Below, in pieces: positions 27,885 through 35,289 of a stretch of DNA of 64,000 bases; within the stretch, counting starts at the first letter, position 1; every line of letters begins with the position of its first letter. The stretch spans positions 158,221 to 222,220 of the forward strand of contig NZ_JAJOYU010000003.1 of NCBI RefSeq assembly GCF_021290985.1, written 5' to 3'. The DNA is from Rheinheimera soli (GTDB lineage Bacteria > Pseudomonadota > Gammaproteobacteria > Enterobacterales > Alteromonadaceae). A model generated the notes under the pieces. That model saw only the letters and a program-made list of their open reading frames with translations. It did no database searches and was not told the DNA's origin. The position numbers and the translations under genes are program-made.

Positions 27885-28452
27885 CTTGTAACAACTTCTC
27901 TAAGCGGTCTTTTAAGTCGCTAAACAGCAGTGGCTTGCGCATCAGTTGCACTGAATCCGGTAAACCGCCACCAGAGGCAATTTCAGCATCTGTTAAAGCA
28001 GTTACCACAATAATTTTCATATTCTCGTGGCGAGGAGATAACTTCAGTTCACGGATCATCTGAAAACCATCCAGTTCAGGCATTTGCAAATCTGAGATCA
28101 GAATCTGTGGTGCCCATTCGCCAATTTTTAATAAACCAGCTATACCGTTGGTAACTGATTGCAAACTGATAGGTAAACCCCAGGATTCAATTTGCAGGCT
28201 ATAAAGTTGCTTGAGTAACTCATCATCTTCAGCCAATAGAATGCGAACCGAATTATCAACAGGTTGAGTTTGATTTTTCAGCAGAAGGCGTTCGACAGAA
28301 GATTGAGTGACACGACGATGACCACCAGGAGTTTTCCAGGCGTCCAGAGCACCTTTCTCCACCCATAACTGCACGGTGCGTAAAGAAACACCAAGTAAAT
28401 CAGCAGCTTGTTGAGTCGACAATAAAGGTTCTGTGTGTTTACTTTTGTTCAT
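27874..28452 (-). CDS. Regulator with N-terminal MerR/excisionase-type HTH and C-terminal receiver domain
   Basis: The 192-residue protein begins with a winged-helix DNA-binding domain of the MerR/excisionase kind (STQQAADLLGVSLRTVQLWVEKGALDAWKTPGGHRRV in consecutive parts, residues 11-50). A REC domain follows from about residue 68: LLAEDD is the acidic pocket, the phospho-acceptor aspartate is in LISDLQMPELDG, the threonine is in VVTALT, and the lysine is in MRKPL. Usual response regulators have REC first, so the order is reversed. No histidine kinase gene is adjacent. The DUF3135 gene lies upstream on the same strand. The target is unknown. Confidence 0.85.
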   Translation of the reverse strand: MNKSKHTEPLLSTQQAADLLGVSLRTVQLWVEKGALDAWKTPGGHRRVTQSSVERLLLKNQTQPVDNSVRILLAEDDELLKQLYSLQIESWGLPISLQSVTNGIAGLLKIGEWAPQILISDLQMPELDGFQMIRELKLSPRHENMKIIVVTALTDAEIASGGGLPDSVQLMRKPLLFSDLKDRLEKLLQELR

Positions 28453-28555
28453 ACGGGGCTAGTGGGTATCATATTTTGTATTTTTATCAATTCTAGACGA
28501 GAACACAGGTCGCTGTCACTTTATTTTTTGTGATTTTAAACCGCTTTTTTTTCAC

Positions 28556-28906
28556 TTATCGCTCCTGACTCTTTGACCTGAAAGGCAAAATGGTAGCGCA
28601 GGGCTTTTTCGGCGGTTTTTGCGGCGCGCATAACTGCTCCAAGGCATCCTGCATCCGGCTCATTTCTGACAACATGAGTTGATAGGCTCTGGTTAGCCGG
28701 ACCAGAGGCGCTTTATATCTTAACTGTTCTGACTGCAGCCTGAACAAGGTTTGCTGAATGGCCTTTCTTCCCCTGTCGTCACTTTGCGCATCAATAAGCT
28801 CCTGATTCAATTTTTTCTGTAACTCATCCAGTGCAGCCGGGTTCTGTTTTGCCATGCTGAGTAACTCATCAAAAGCGGGCAGCGGTGAATAAGGGGGAGC
28901 AGCCAT
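28556..28906 (-). CDS. DUF3135-like small protein
   Basis: The 116-residue protein is predicted to be mostly helical, with an N-terminal LPAFDELLSMAKQNPAALDEL block and a FRLQSEQLRYKAPLVRLTRAYQLM block that resemble the DUF3135 family. The C-terminus is proline and lysine rich (QKPPKKP) and probably unstructured. There is no signal peptide or membrane segment. Function is unknown. It lies 103 bases upstream of the HTH-REC gene on the same strand and may be in one unit with it. The aroF promoter faces the other way across a 348-base gap. Confidence 0.7.
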   Translation of the reverse strand: MAAPPYSPLPAFDELLSMAKQNPAALDELQKKLNQELIDAQSDDRGRKAIQQTLFRLQSEQLRYKAPLVRLTRAYQLMLSEMSRMQDALEQLCAPQKPPKKPCATILPFRSKSQER

Positions 28907-29106
28907 AAGCTAGCCTATACAGAGTTAGAGTTAGTTAAGTTTTAGTGTAGACCATCCAGTTCTGACCGTTGTTCCTGTGGTTTTAATACTCGCAACAGGT
29001 AGAAACCTGAACTATTGAGCCTAATGATTTGCATTGTATTGTTAAGTGTACGGTTGTTGATTTTCTTGATTCTGCTTTATTGTCTTTATTTGTTTGGCTT
29101 TAAAGG

Positions 29107-29135
29107 TTGACTTGTGGGCCTTTGGTTTTTAATAT
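29107..29135 (+). promoter_or_regulatory. Sigma-70 promoter of aroF-tyrA
   Basis: TTGACT (29107-29112) and TAATAT (29130-29135) are exactly 17 bases apart. The predicted start near 29142 lies about 110 bases ahead of the aroF ATG and 24 bases ahead of the TyrR-like box. Confidence 0.65.
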
Positions 29136-29165
29136 GCCTGCATTCGTAATTAATTGAATACGTGT

Positions 29166-29183
29166 TGTAAATATAAGTTTACT
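29166..29183 (+). promoter_or_regulatory. TyrR box upstream of aroF
   Basis: TGTAAATATAAGTTTACT matches the TyrR consensus TGTAAA-N6-TTTACA in 11 of 12 positions. A site in front of an aroF-tyrA operon is exactly what is known in E. coli. Confidence 0.7.
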
Positions 29184-29254
29184 GGTGTTCTGCTTGCATT
29201 TATCAAGTAAAAACCGGCGCTTTGGCAACGCATGATGCAAACAGGAGCATTTAA

Positions 29255-30337
29255 ATGAGCAAGATTGTTGACGATTTACGTATAGTCTCGGAGCAGCTAT
29301 TAAGCCCGCCAGCCGTATTGAAGCAGGCTTTACCTTTATCTGGTGCAGGTTCTGACTTTATTCAGAAATCCCGCCAGGAGATTGCAGATATAGTGCATGG
29401 TCGCGATCCACGTTTACTGGTGATCACAGGTCCTTGCTCTATTCATGATCCTGTGTCAGCTATGGATTACGCCCGCCGCCTTAAACAGCTGCAACTGCAA
29501 TTCAAAGATACTCTGTACATTGTGATGCGGGTGTACTTCGAAAAACCCCGAACTACAGTCGGCTGGAAAGGTTTTATCAACGATCCTCATCTGGATGACT
29601 CTTTTGATCTGGAAACAGGCTTAACCAAAGGGCGTCGTTTACTGTTAGATTTAGTCGAGATGGAGTTGCCAGCCGCGACTGAAGCTTTAGACCCTATCAG
29701 CCCACAGTACCTGTCTGATTTAATCAGTTGGGCTGCAGTCGGTGCTCGTACAGTGGAGTCACAAACTCACCGTGAAATGGCCAGCGGCTTGTCGATGCCT
29801 GTTGGTTTTAAAAATGGCACTGACGGTAATTTAAATATTGCACTTAATGCGCTGCAATCAGCTGCCAGTGGTCATAGCTTTATTGGTATCAACCAAAAAG
29901 GTCAGGTTTCTTTGGTGCAAACCGCAGGTAACCCAGACGGTCATGTTATTTTACGCGGTGGTGTTAAACCGAACTATGACGAAGACAGCGTCCAGGCTGC
30001 TTTAGCTGCGCTGCGTAAGCATGGATTGCCAGAAGGTTTGGTGATTGACTGCAGTCATGGCAATTCCAGTAAAGATCACAACAGACAAGGTATTGTGGCT
30101 CAGTCAGTGATTGAACAGCGTATCAAAGGCAATAAAGCCATTATAGGCATTATGCTGGAAAGCCATATTCATGCTGGCCGTCAGGATTTAGTGGATGGTA
30201 AAGCAGAACTCTATGGCGTGTCTGTGACGGACGCTTGTATCGACTGGGCGAGTACAGCCGGATTATTGGCTGGCCTGGATCAACAGCTATCTTCACAAGA
30301 GGCATCACAACAAGCTTCACGTGAAGTTGCAGCCTGA
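29255..30337 (+). CDS. aroF: 3-deoxy-7-phosphoheptulonate (DAHP) synthase, class I
   Basis: This enzyme condenses phosphoenolpyruvate and erythrose 4-phosphate to DAHP, the entry step of the shikimate pathway. The 360-residue protein has the class I (AroFGH) core: LLVITGPCSIHDP near residue 54, YFEKPRTTVGWKG near 90, MPVGFKNGTDGNLN near 180, GGVKPNYD and the metal-binding VIDCSHGNSSKDH near 265. Which aromatic amino acid inhibits it cannot be read reliably, but its place directly ahead of tyrA (9-base gap) and behind a TyrR-like box argues for the tyrosine-type AroF. Ribosome site AGGAG precedes the ATG. Confidence 0.93.
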   Translation: MSKIVDDLRIVSEQLLSPPAVLKQALPLSGAGSDFIQKSRQEIADIVHGRDPRLLVITGPCSIHDPVSAMDYARRLKQLQLQFKDTLYIVMRVYFEKPRTTVGWKGFINDPHLDDSFDLETGLTKGRRLLLDLVEMELPAATEALDPISPQYLSDLISWAAVGARTVESQTHREMASGLSMPVGFKNGTDGNLNIALNALQSAASGHSFIGINQKGQVSLVQTAGNPDGHVILRGGVKPNYDEDSVQAALAALRKHGLPEGLVIDCSHGNSSKDHNRQGIVAQSVIEQRIKGNKAIIGIMLESHIHAGRQDLVDGKAELYGVSVTDACIDWASTAGLLAGLDQQLSSQEASQQASREVAA

Positions 30338-30346
30338 GAACAGTAA

Positions 30347-31489
30347 ATGAATGATGTAGAAGTTCAAGACCCTATGGCAGCTCTGCTGCCGTTGCGTCAG
30401 CAAATCGATCAGTTGGATAGCCAACTGGTCGAGTTATTGGCCAAAAGAGCCGCAGTGACGGCAGAAGTAGGGCGGGTGAAGCAGCAATATGCTTTGCCTT
30501 TGTATGTGCCAGAACGTGAGCAAGCCTTAATTAAAGCCCGTCGTCAGCAAGCGGAAGATGCAGGAGTTTCTGCTGATCTGATTGAAGATGTATTACGCCG
30601 TGTGATGCGTGAGTCTTACCAGACTCAGGAAGCAGGTTTTGTTTGCTGCCGTAACACCGGTGATAAAGTGGTGGTGGTTGGGGGCGCAGGTGCTTTGGGC
30701 AAACGTTTTGTCAGTTTATTTCAGCGCTCTGGTTATCTGGTTGAAGTGCTGGAGCAAGACAACTGGCATCAGGCGCTGCAGATGGTTAAAGGCGCGGCTT
30801 TGGTATTAATAGCTGTGCCTATTGCTGTGACACAACAGGTGATAGCGCAATTGCCTGAATTGGATGCCGATACTGTACTGGCTGATTTAACCAGTACTAA
30901 AACCGGGCCTCTAAGCGCTATGCTGGCGAAACACAGTGGTGCTGTTGTAGGTTTACATCCTATGTTTGGCCCTGATATCAGCAATATAGCCAAACAAGTC
31001 GTAGTGCTTAGCCATGGCCGTGATGCTGAAGAGTATCAGTGGCTGATACAGCAATTCAAAGTATGGGGCGCTGTACTGACAGAAAAATCTGCGCAGCAGC
31101 ATGATGAGCTGATGCAGCTTATTCAGGCGATGCGCCATTTCAGTTCTTTAGTCTACGGCGTGCATCTGGCAGAAGAGCAGGCTGATTTACAGCAGTTGCT
31201 GGAGTTGAGCTCACCTATTTACCGGCTAGAGCTAGCGATGGTAGGCCGCCTCTTTGCCCAAAATGCCGAGCTCTATGCCGACATTATGTTGTCGTCCAGC
31301 GCTGTCACTGGTTTATTGCAGCGGTATCAGCACAGGTTTAATCAGTTATCTCATTTATTAGCGGCGCGGGACAAAGCAGGGTTAATGGCCGAGTTTGCTA
31401 AGGGGCAGCAATTTTTTGGACCTTTGGCAGATCAGTTTCTGCAGGAAAGCCGTCGTCTGTTGCAAAAAGCGTCGGATGAGCGCAGCTAA
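30347..31489 (+). CDS. tyrA: Chorismate mutase / prephenate dehydrogenase (T-protein)
   Basis: This bifunctional enzyme converts chorismate to prephenate and then oxidises it with NAD to 4-hydroxyphenylpyruvate on the way to tyrosine. Residues 10-95 are an AroQ chorismate mutase (LRQQIDQLDSQLVELLAKRAAV, then VPEREQ). The dehydrogenase domain begins with the nucleotide-binding VVVVGGAGALGKRF around 108-121 and has LHPMFGPDI and QAMRHFSSLVYGVHL further on. At 380 residues it equals the E. coli protein in length. It forms an operon with aroF and is followed by a terminator. Confidence 0.96.
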   Translation: MNDVEVQDPMAALLPLRQQIDQLDSQLVELLAKRAAVTAEVGRVKQQYALPLYVPEREQALIKARRQQAEDAGVSADLIEDVLRRVMRESYQTQEAGFVCCRNTGDKVVVVGGAGALGKRFVSLFQRSGYLVEVLEQDNWHQALQMVKGAALVLIAVPIAVTQQVIAQLPELDADTVLADLTSTKTGPLSAMLAKHSGAVVGLHPMFGPDISNIAKQVVVLSHGRDAEEYQWLIQQFKVWGAVLTEKSAQQHDELMQLIQAMRHFSSLVYGVHLAEEQADLQQLLELSSPIYRLELAMVGRLFAQNAELYADIMLSSSAVTGLLQRYQHRFNQLSHLLAARDKAGLMAEFAKGQQFFGPLADQFLQESRRLLQKASDERS

Positions 31490-31521
31490 AGGATAACGCT
31501 TTTAAAACACCAACTACTCAG

Positions 31522-31556
31522 AATGAGCCAGCAACTAAAGCTGGCTCATTTTGTTT
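31522..31556 (+). terminator. Terminator of aroF-tyrA
   Basis: AATGAGCCAGC (31522-31532) pairs perfectly with GCTGGCTCATT (31540-31550) around AACTAAA, followed by TTGTTT. Confidence 0.85.
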
Positions 31557-31607
31557 AGGCGCTTTACACTCAAATTCCAATAATGCTGACACTTATCTGG
31601 AAAGTCT

Positions 31608-32306
31608 TTGATTTCATTTTGGTTTGGTAAATTTCTAAAACTTATTAAATACCTGATTATTCTGGCTTTAAGCTTGGTGCTTATCTTTGCTTTTGTACCT
31701 GTCCCTGTCACTGGAGTGATGATAGAGCGGCAAATTCAGGCGCTGTGGAATAATCATAAAAGTTATGAATTACAGCATGACTGGGTACCTTTTGAGCAAA
31801 TTTCAGCCGCTATGAAACAAGCTGTGGTGGCTGCTGAAGATCAAAAGTTTCCGGAACATTACGGCTTTGATACTCAAGCTATCGAAAAAGCTTTGGAGTA
31901 CAACAGCAGAGGCCAGAAAGTGCGTGGTGCTTCCACCATCAGTCAGCAAACAGCAAAAAATGTATTTTTATGGACGGGTCGCAGCTGGTTTCGCAAAGGG
32001 TTGGAGCTGGTGTTTACCGGTTTGATTGAATTAGTTTGGGGTAAAGAACGTATTTTAGAAGTGTATTTAAACAGCGTGGAGTTTGGCCCTGGGGTATTTG
32101 GGGTGGAAGCCGCCGCACAGAAGTTTTTCAAGCGGCCAGCCAGTAAGTTGAGTCGTCATCAGGCGGCCTTGTTGGCTGCTGTGTTACCTAATCCGCTGCG
32201 TTTTAAAGTACAGGCCCCATCGCCTTATATGTATAAACGCCAGCAATGGATTTTAAAGCAAATGGGACAGTTAGCTCCTATTGAACAACGTTTAGCTGAT
32301 AATTAA
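31608..32306 (+). CDS. mtgA: Monofunctional biosynthetic peptidoglycan transglycosylase
   Basis: MtgA polymerises lipid II into glycan strands. The 232-residue protein has one N-terminal membrane anchor (about residues 11-28) and a glycosyltransferase-51 domain: [15 protein letters not shown] contains the catalytic glutamate, [17 protein letters not shown] is motif 2, [15 protein letters not shown] is motif 3, and [11 protein letters not shown] is motif 5. No transpeptidase domain follows. The start is TTG at 31608, with GGAAAG 4 bases upstream. Confidence 0.94.
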   Translation: MISFWFGKFLKLIKYLIILALSLVLIFAFVPVPVTGVMIERQIQALWNNHKSYELQHDWVPFEQISAAMKQAVVAAEDQKFPEHYGFDTQAIEKALEYNSRGQKVRGASTISQQTAKNVFLWTGRSWFRKGLELVFTGLIELVWGKERILEVYLNSVEFGPGVFGVEAAAQKFFKRPASKLSRHQAALLAAVLPNPLRFKVQAPSPYMYKRQQWILKQMGQLAPIEQRLADN

Positions 32307-32440
32307 ACAAGTGTGACTTTTTTATGACTTAGGTATGACTGTTCGATGAAGATTTGTGATTTTTAACGCTTTTTCGATGCAAACTTTGCTCAGGCTGTTT
32401 AGGATCCGGCGCAACTGAAGAGTTGAAGCGGAGTTTAATC

Positions 32441-32650
32441 ATGGGCAAAAGAACATCTGAATTTATGCGCTCTGTGCATATAAAAACTATCCGGGCCGGT
32501 TTGTTGCAAGGTGAAACTATAGAGCAAGCAGAGGAACATTTACGTTTTGTTGGCGTTTGCGAAGAAGAGCTGGCGGATTTACTGCTTGAAGCTGGTTACA
32601 GCCCTGATCGACATGTTAACCAAGCATCTTCAGAGCACTGCGGAATTTAA
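32441..32650 (+). CDS. Small hypothetical protein (69 residues)
   Basis: The open frame has a good ribosome site (CGGAG, 7 bases before the ATG at 32441) and codon use like its neighbours. The product is charged and helical (GLLQGETIEQAEEHLRFVGV, then CEEELADLLLEAGY), without signal peptide or membrane segment. I recognise no family. It lies between mtgA and the decarboxylase and seems to be its own unit, with a palindrome about 40 bases after its stop. A coding role is likely but not proven. Confidence 0.55.
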   Translation: MGKRTSEFMRSVHIKTIRAGLLQGETIEQAEEHLRFVGVCEEELADLLLEAGYSPDRHVNQASSEHCGI

Positions 32651-32685
32651 GCTGCAGTTTCCCATTGAGTACATATAAAAATGCA

Positions 32686-32713
32686 AAAAAGCAGGGACTG
32701 CATGCAGTCCCTG
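32686..32713 (-). terminator. 22-base perfect palindrome with A-run (minus-strand terminator-like)
   Basis: CAGGGACTGCA followed by its exact reverse complement spans 32692-32713. Six A precede it on the plus strand, so on the minus strand it reads as a hairpin followed by G/C and six T. No T-run follows on the plus strand, so it does not clearly end the small ORF at 32441. The layout repeats that at 18632. Confidence 0.5.
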
Positions 32714-32781
32714 AATCGCAAGGTATAGAACAGGAATAGAGCTGCGTCTTGCTGCAGCCATGGCTAAGATGGCGAAAACTT

Positions 32782-32799
32782 GTGTCAGTTCTGTGACAC
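32782..32799. promoter_or_regulatory. Operator-like dyad upstream of the decarboxylase
   Basis: GTGTCAGTTCTGTGACAC is a perfect inverted repeat of 6 bases with a 6-base spacer. The length fits a dimeric regulator; none can be named. Confidence 0.35.
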
Positions 32800-32815
32800 T
32801 GGTCGCTTCTACTCT

Positions 32816-32833
32816 GGTGAATACGTATTCAAC
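32816..32833. promoter_or_regulatory. ARG-box-like site (ArgR) upstream of the decarboxylase
   Basis: GGTGAATACGTATTCAAC contains the perfect 14-base palindrome TGAATACGTATTCA and matches both TGAAT and ATTCA of the ArgR consensus. Its centre ACGT departs from the usual A/T-only bases. A second, weak half-match lies just downstream; strong ArgR sites usually come in pairs. Confidence 0.5.
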
Positions 32834-32955
32834 TGCTGTTTTTTATCTTATTTGGGAAATTTGCGATTTTTCTGCAGGAAAAACAGGTCGGATTAGAGGA
32901 ATTTTCTGCAAAATAAAGTATCCTTTGCCCACTTTTAACCGGCTTGGGGTACTCC

Positions 32956-35223
32956 ATGCGTTTTTACTTTCCTCTGATCATCATTGATGAAGATTTCAGA
33001 ACCGAAAATACCAGTGGTTCAGGCATTCGTGAACTGGCTGCAGCCATTGAAGCCGAAGGCATGGATGTGGTGGGTTATACCAGTTATGGTGACTTAACTT
33101 CTTTTGCCCAACAACAAAGCCGGGCCGCTGGTTTTATTTTGTCTATTGATGACGAAGAATTTGGCGCAGGTTCTGTAGAAGACAGCCAATCGGTGCTGGA
33201 AAACCTGAAAGGTTTTGTCGATAAAATCCGCCATCGCAATCCGGATATCCCAATTTATCTGTACGGTGAAACCCGTACTTCACGCCATATCCCTAATGCA
33301 ATTTTGCGTGAACTGCATGGTTTTATTCATATGCACGAAGACACGCCAGAGTTTGTGGCGCGGCATATTATCCGTGAAGCCAAAAGCTATTTAGATACGC
33401 TGGCTCCACCGTTTTTCCGTGCTTTAACCAACTATGCACAAGATGGCTCGTACTCCTGGCACTGCCCTGGACACTCAGGTGGCGTCGCCTTTTTAAAATC
33501 GCCAGTAGGCCAGATGTTCCACCAGTTTTTTGGTGAAAACATGCTGCGTGCCGATGTCTGTAACGCGGTCGATGAATTAGGTCAGTTGCTGGATCACACA
33601 GGACCTGTAGCAGCGTCTGAACGCAATGCGGCACGTATTTTCAACGCTGACCATTTGTTTTTTGTCACTAACGGCACCTCAACCTCTAACAAAATTGTCT
33701 GGAACTCCACTGTAGCTCCGGGTGATATCGTAGTTGTTGACCGTAACTGCCATAAATCTATTTTGCACGCCATTATGATGACGGGCGCTGTGCCGGTGTT
33801 TTTGATGCCAACGCGCAACCATTACGGCATTATTGGTCCTATTCCTCGTAGTGAGTTTGAACCTGCAACTATCCGTAAAAAGATGATGGCAAACCCATTC
33901 TGCCGTGAAAAACTGGAGCAAAATCCAGATGTGAAACCACGGGTTCTGACTATTACTCAGTCGACTTATGATGGCGTCTTGTATAACGTCGAAGAAATTA
34001 AGTCGATGCTCGACGGCGAAATCGAAACTCTGCACTTTGATGAAGCCTGGTTACCTCATGCGGCTTTCCATGACTTCTATGGTGATTATCATGCGATAGG
34101 TGAAGGCCGTCCGCGTTGTGAAACTTCGATGGTGTTCTCTACTCAGTCGACGCACAAACTGTTGGCTGGTATTTCACAGGCGTCACAAATTCTGGTGCAG
34201 GACGCCAAGCAGAACAAGCTGGATCAGCATTTGTTTAACGAAGCCTACCTGATGCATACCTCAACCAGTCCACAGTACGCCATTATTGCCTCCTGTGACG
34301 TGGCAGCAGCCATGATGGAAGCGCCAGGTGGTACGGCCTTAGTGGAAGAGTCACTGGACGAAGCTTTAGAATTCCGTCGTGCTATGCGTAAAGTCGACGA
34401 CGAATATGGGGATGACTGGTGGTTTAAAGTGTGGGGACCGGATGATTTAACAGACGAAGGTTTGGATCACCGCGATGCCTGGATGTTAAAAGCGGGCGAA
34501 AGCTGGCATGGTTTCGGTGATATTGCCGAAGGTTTTAACCTGCTCGACCCAATCAAAGCGACCATTCTAACGCCTGGTTTAAACGTAGACGGCGACTTTG
34601 ATGACTCAGGTATTCCGGCTGCTATTGTGGCTAAGTATCTGTCTGAACACGGTGTCGTGATTGAAAAAACCGGTCTGTACTCGTTCTTCATTATGTTCAC
34701 CATCGGCATCACCAAAGGCCGCTGGAATACTATGGTGACAGCGCTGCAGCAGTTCAAAGACGATTACGATAAAAACGCCCCACTGTGGCGGGTTTTACCT
34801 GAATTTATCGCCAAGTACCCTCAATACGAACGTATTGGTTTAAAAGACTTATGTGATCAAATTCACCAAATTTACCGTGAAAACAACGTCGCTAAGATGA
34901 CCACTGAGATGTATTTGTCTGAGCTGGTACCAGCAATGAAACCATCCAAAGCTTTTGCTGCTATGGCCCATAAAGAACTGGATCGGGTGCCACTGGATGA
35001 TCTGATAGGCCGTATTACAGCTGTGATGTTAACGCCGTACCCGCCAGGTATCCCGCTGTTGGTGCCGGGTGAAGTGTTTAATACTATTATTGTGGATTAC
35101 CTGAAATTCGCTCGCGAATTTAACGGTTCTTTCCCAGGCTTCGAGACTTATATCCACGGTCTGGTTTGTGAAGAGCGTAACGGTAAAAAAGAATACTTTG
35201 TTGACTGCGTAAAAGCTCAATAA
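32956..35223 (+). CDS. Orn/Lys/Arg decarboxylase family (PLP, fold type I), substrate probably arginine or lysine
   Basis: The 755-residue protein has the three parts of the inducible-type basic amino-acid decarboxylases: an N-terminal wing domain (1-140), a PLP core with SWHCPGHSGGVAFLKSP near 167, FVTNGTSTSNKIV near 236, FDEAW at 361-365 and the lysine that holds PLP at 401 in STQSTHKLLAGISQAS, and a C-terminal domain with PYPPGIPLLVPGE. From memory it resembles Pseudomonas LdcA (lysine decarboxylase) over its full length. Substrate cannot be settled from sequence; the ARG-box-like palindrome upstream points to arginine-linked control. ATG at 32956 is chosen over TTG at 32944 because TTGGGG lies 6 bases ahead. 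No antiporter gene is adjacent, so acid resistance is less likely than polyamine synthesis. Confidence 0.88.
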   Translation: MRFYFPLIIIDEDFRTENTSGSGIRELAAAIEAEGMDVVGYTSYGDLTSFAQQQSRAAGFILSIDDEEFGAGSVEDSQSVLENLKGFVDKIRHRNPDIPIYLYGETRTSRHIPNAILRELHGFIHMHEDTPEFVARHIIREAKSYLDTLAPPFFRALTNYAQDGSYSWHCPGHSGGVAFLKSPVGQMFHQFFGENMLRADVCNAVDELGQLLDHTGPVAASERNAARIFNADHLFFVTNGTSTSNKIVWNSTVAPGDIVVVDRNCHKSILHAIMMTGAVPVFLMPTRNHYGIIGPIPRSEFEPATIRKKMMANPFCREKLEQNPDVKPRVLTITQSTYDGVLYNVEEIKSMLDGEIETLHFDEAWLPHAAFHDFYGDYHAIGEGRPRCETSMVFSTQSTHKLLAGISQASQILVQDAKQNKLDQHLFNEAYLMHTSTSPQYAIIASCDVAAAMMEAPGGTALVEESLDEALEFRRAMRKVDDEYGDDWWFKVWGPDDLTDEGLDHRDAWMLKAGESWHGFGDIAEGFNLLDPIKATILTPGLNVDGDFDDSGIPAAIVAKYLSEHGVVIEKTGLYSFFIMFTIGITKGRWNTMVTALQQFKDDYDKNAPLWRVLPEFIAKYPQYERIGLKDLCDQIHQIYRENNVAKMTTEMYLSELVPAMKPSKAFAAMAHKELDRVPLDDLIGRITAVMLTPYPPGIPLLVPGEVFNTIIVDYLKFAREFNGSFPGFETYIHGLVCEERNGKKEYFVDCVKAQ

Positions 35224-35232
35224 GCTGAAAAT

Positions 35233-35278
35233 GGGGTCAGATTACATTGGTTATGCGTAACTAATGTGATCTGACCCC
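35233..35278. repeat. 46-base hairpin with GGGGTCAGAT ends (REP-like, bidirectional terminator)
   Basis: GGGGTCAGATTACATT (35233-35248) pairs with AATGTGATCTGACCCC (35263-35278) and the stem continues inwards to a TGCG loop, giving 21 pairs with only two G-U wobbles. It fills the gap between the convergent decarboxylase and LOG genes. The GGGGTCAGA end resembles short palindromes that many gammaproteobacteria carry in numbers, some moved by RAYT transposases. Confidence 0.75.
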
Positions 35279-35289
35279 CAATTTTATAG

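Noticed and set aside
27703..27891. 62-residue open frame in the ThrE/HTH-REC spacer
   Set aside because: It spans two perfect hairpins and the terminator of the opposite gene; more likely non-coding.
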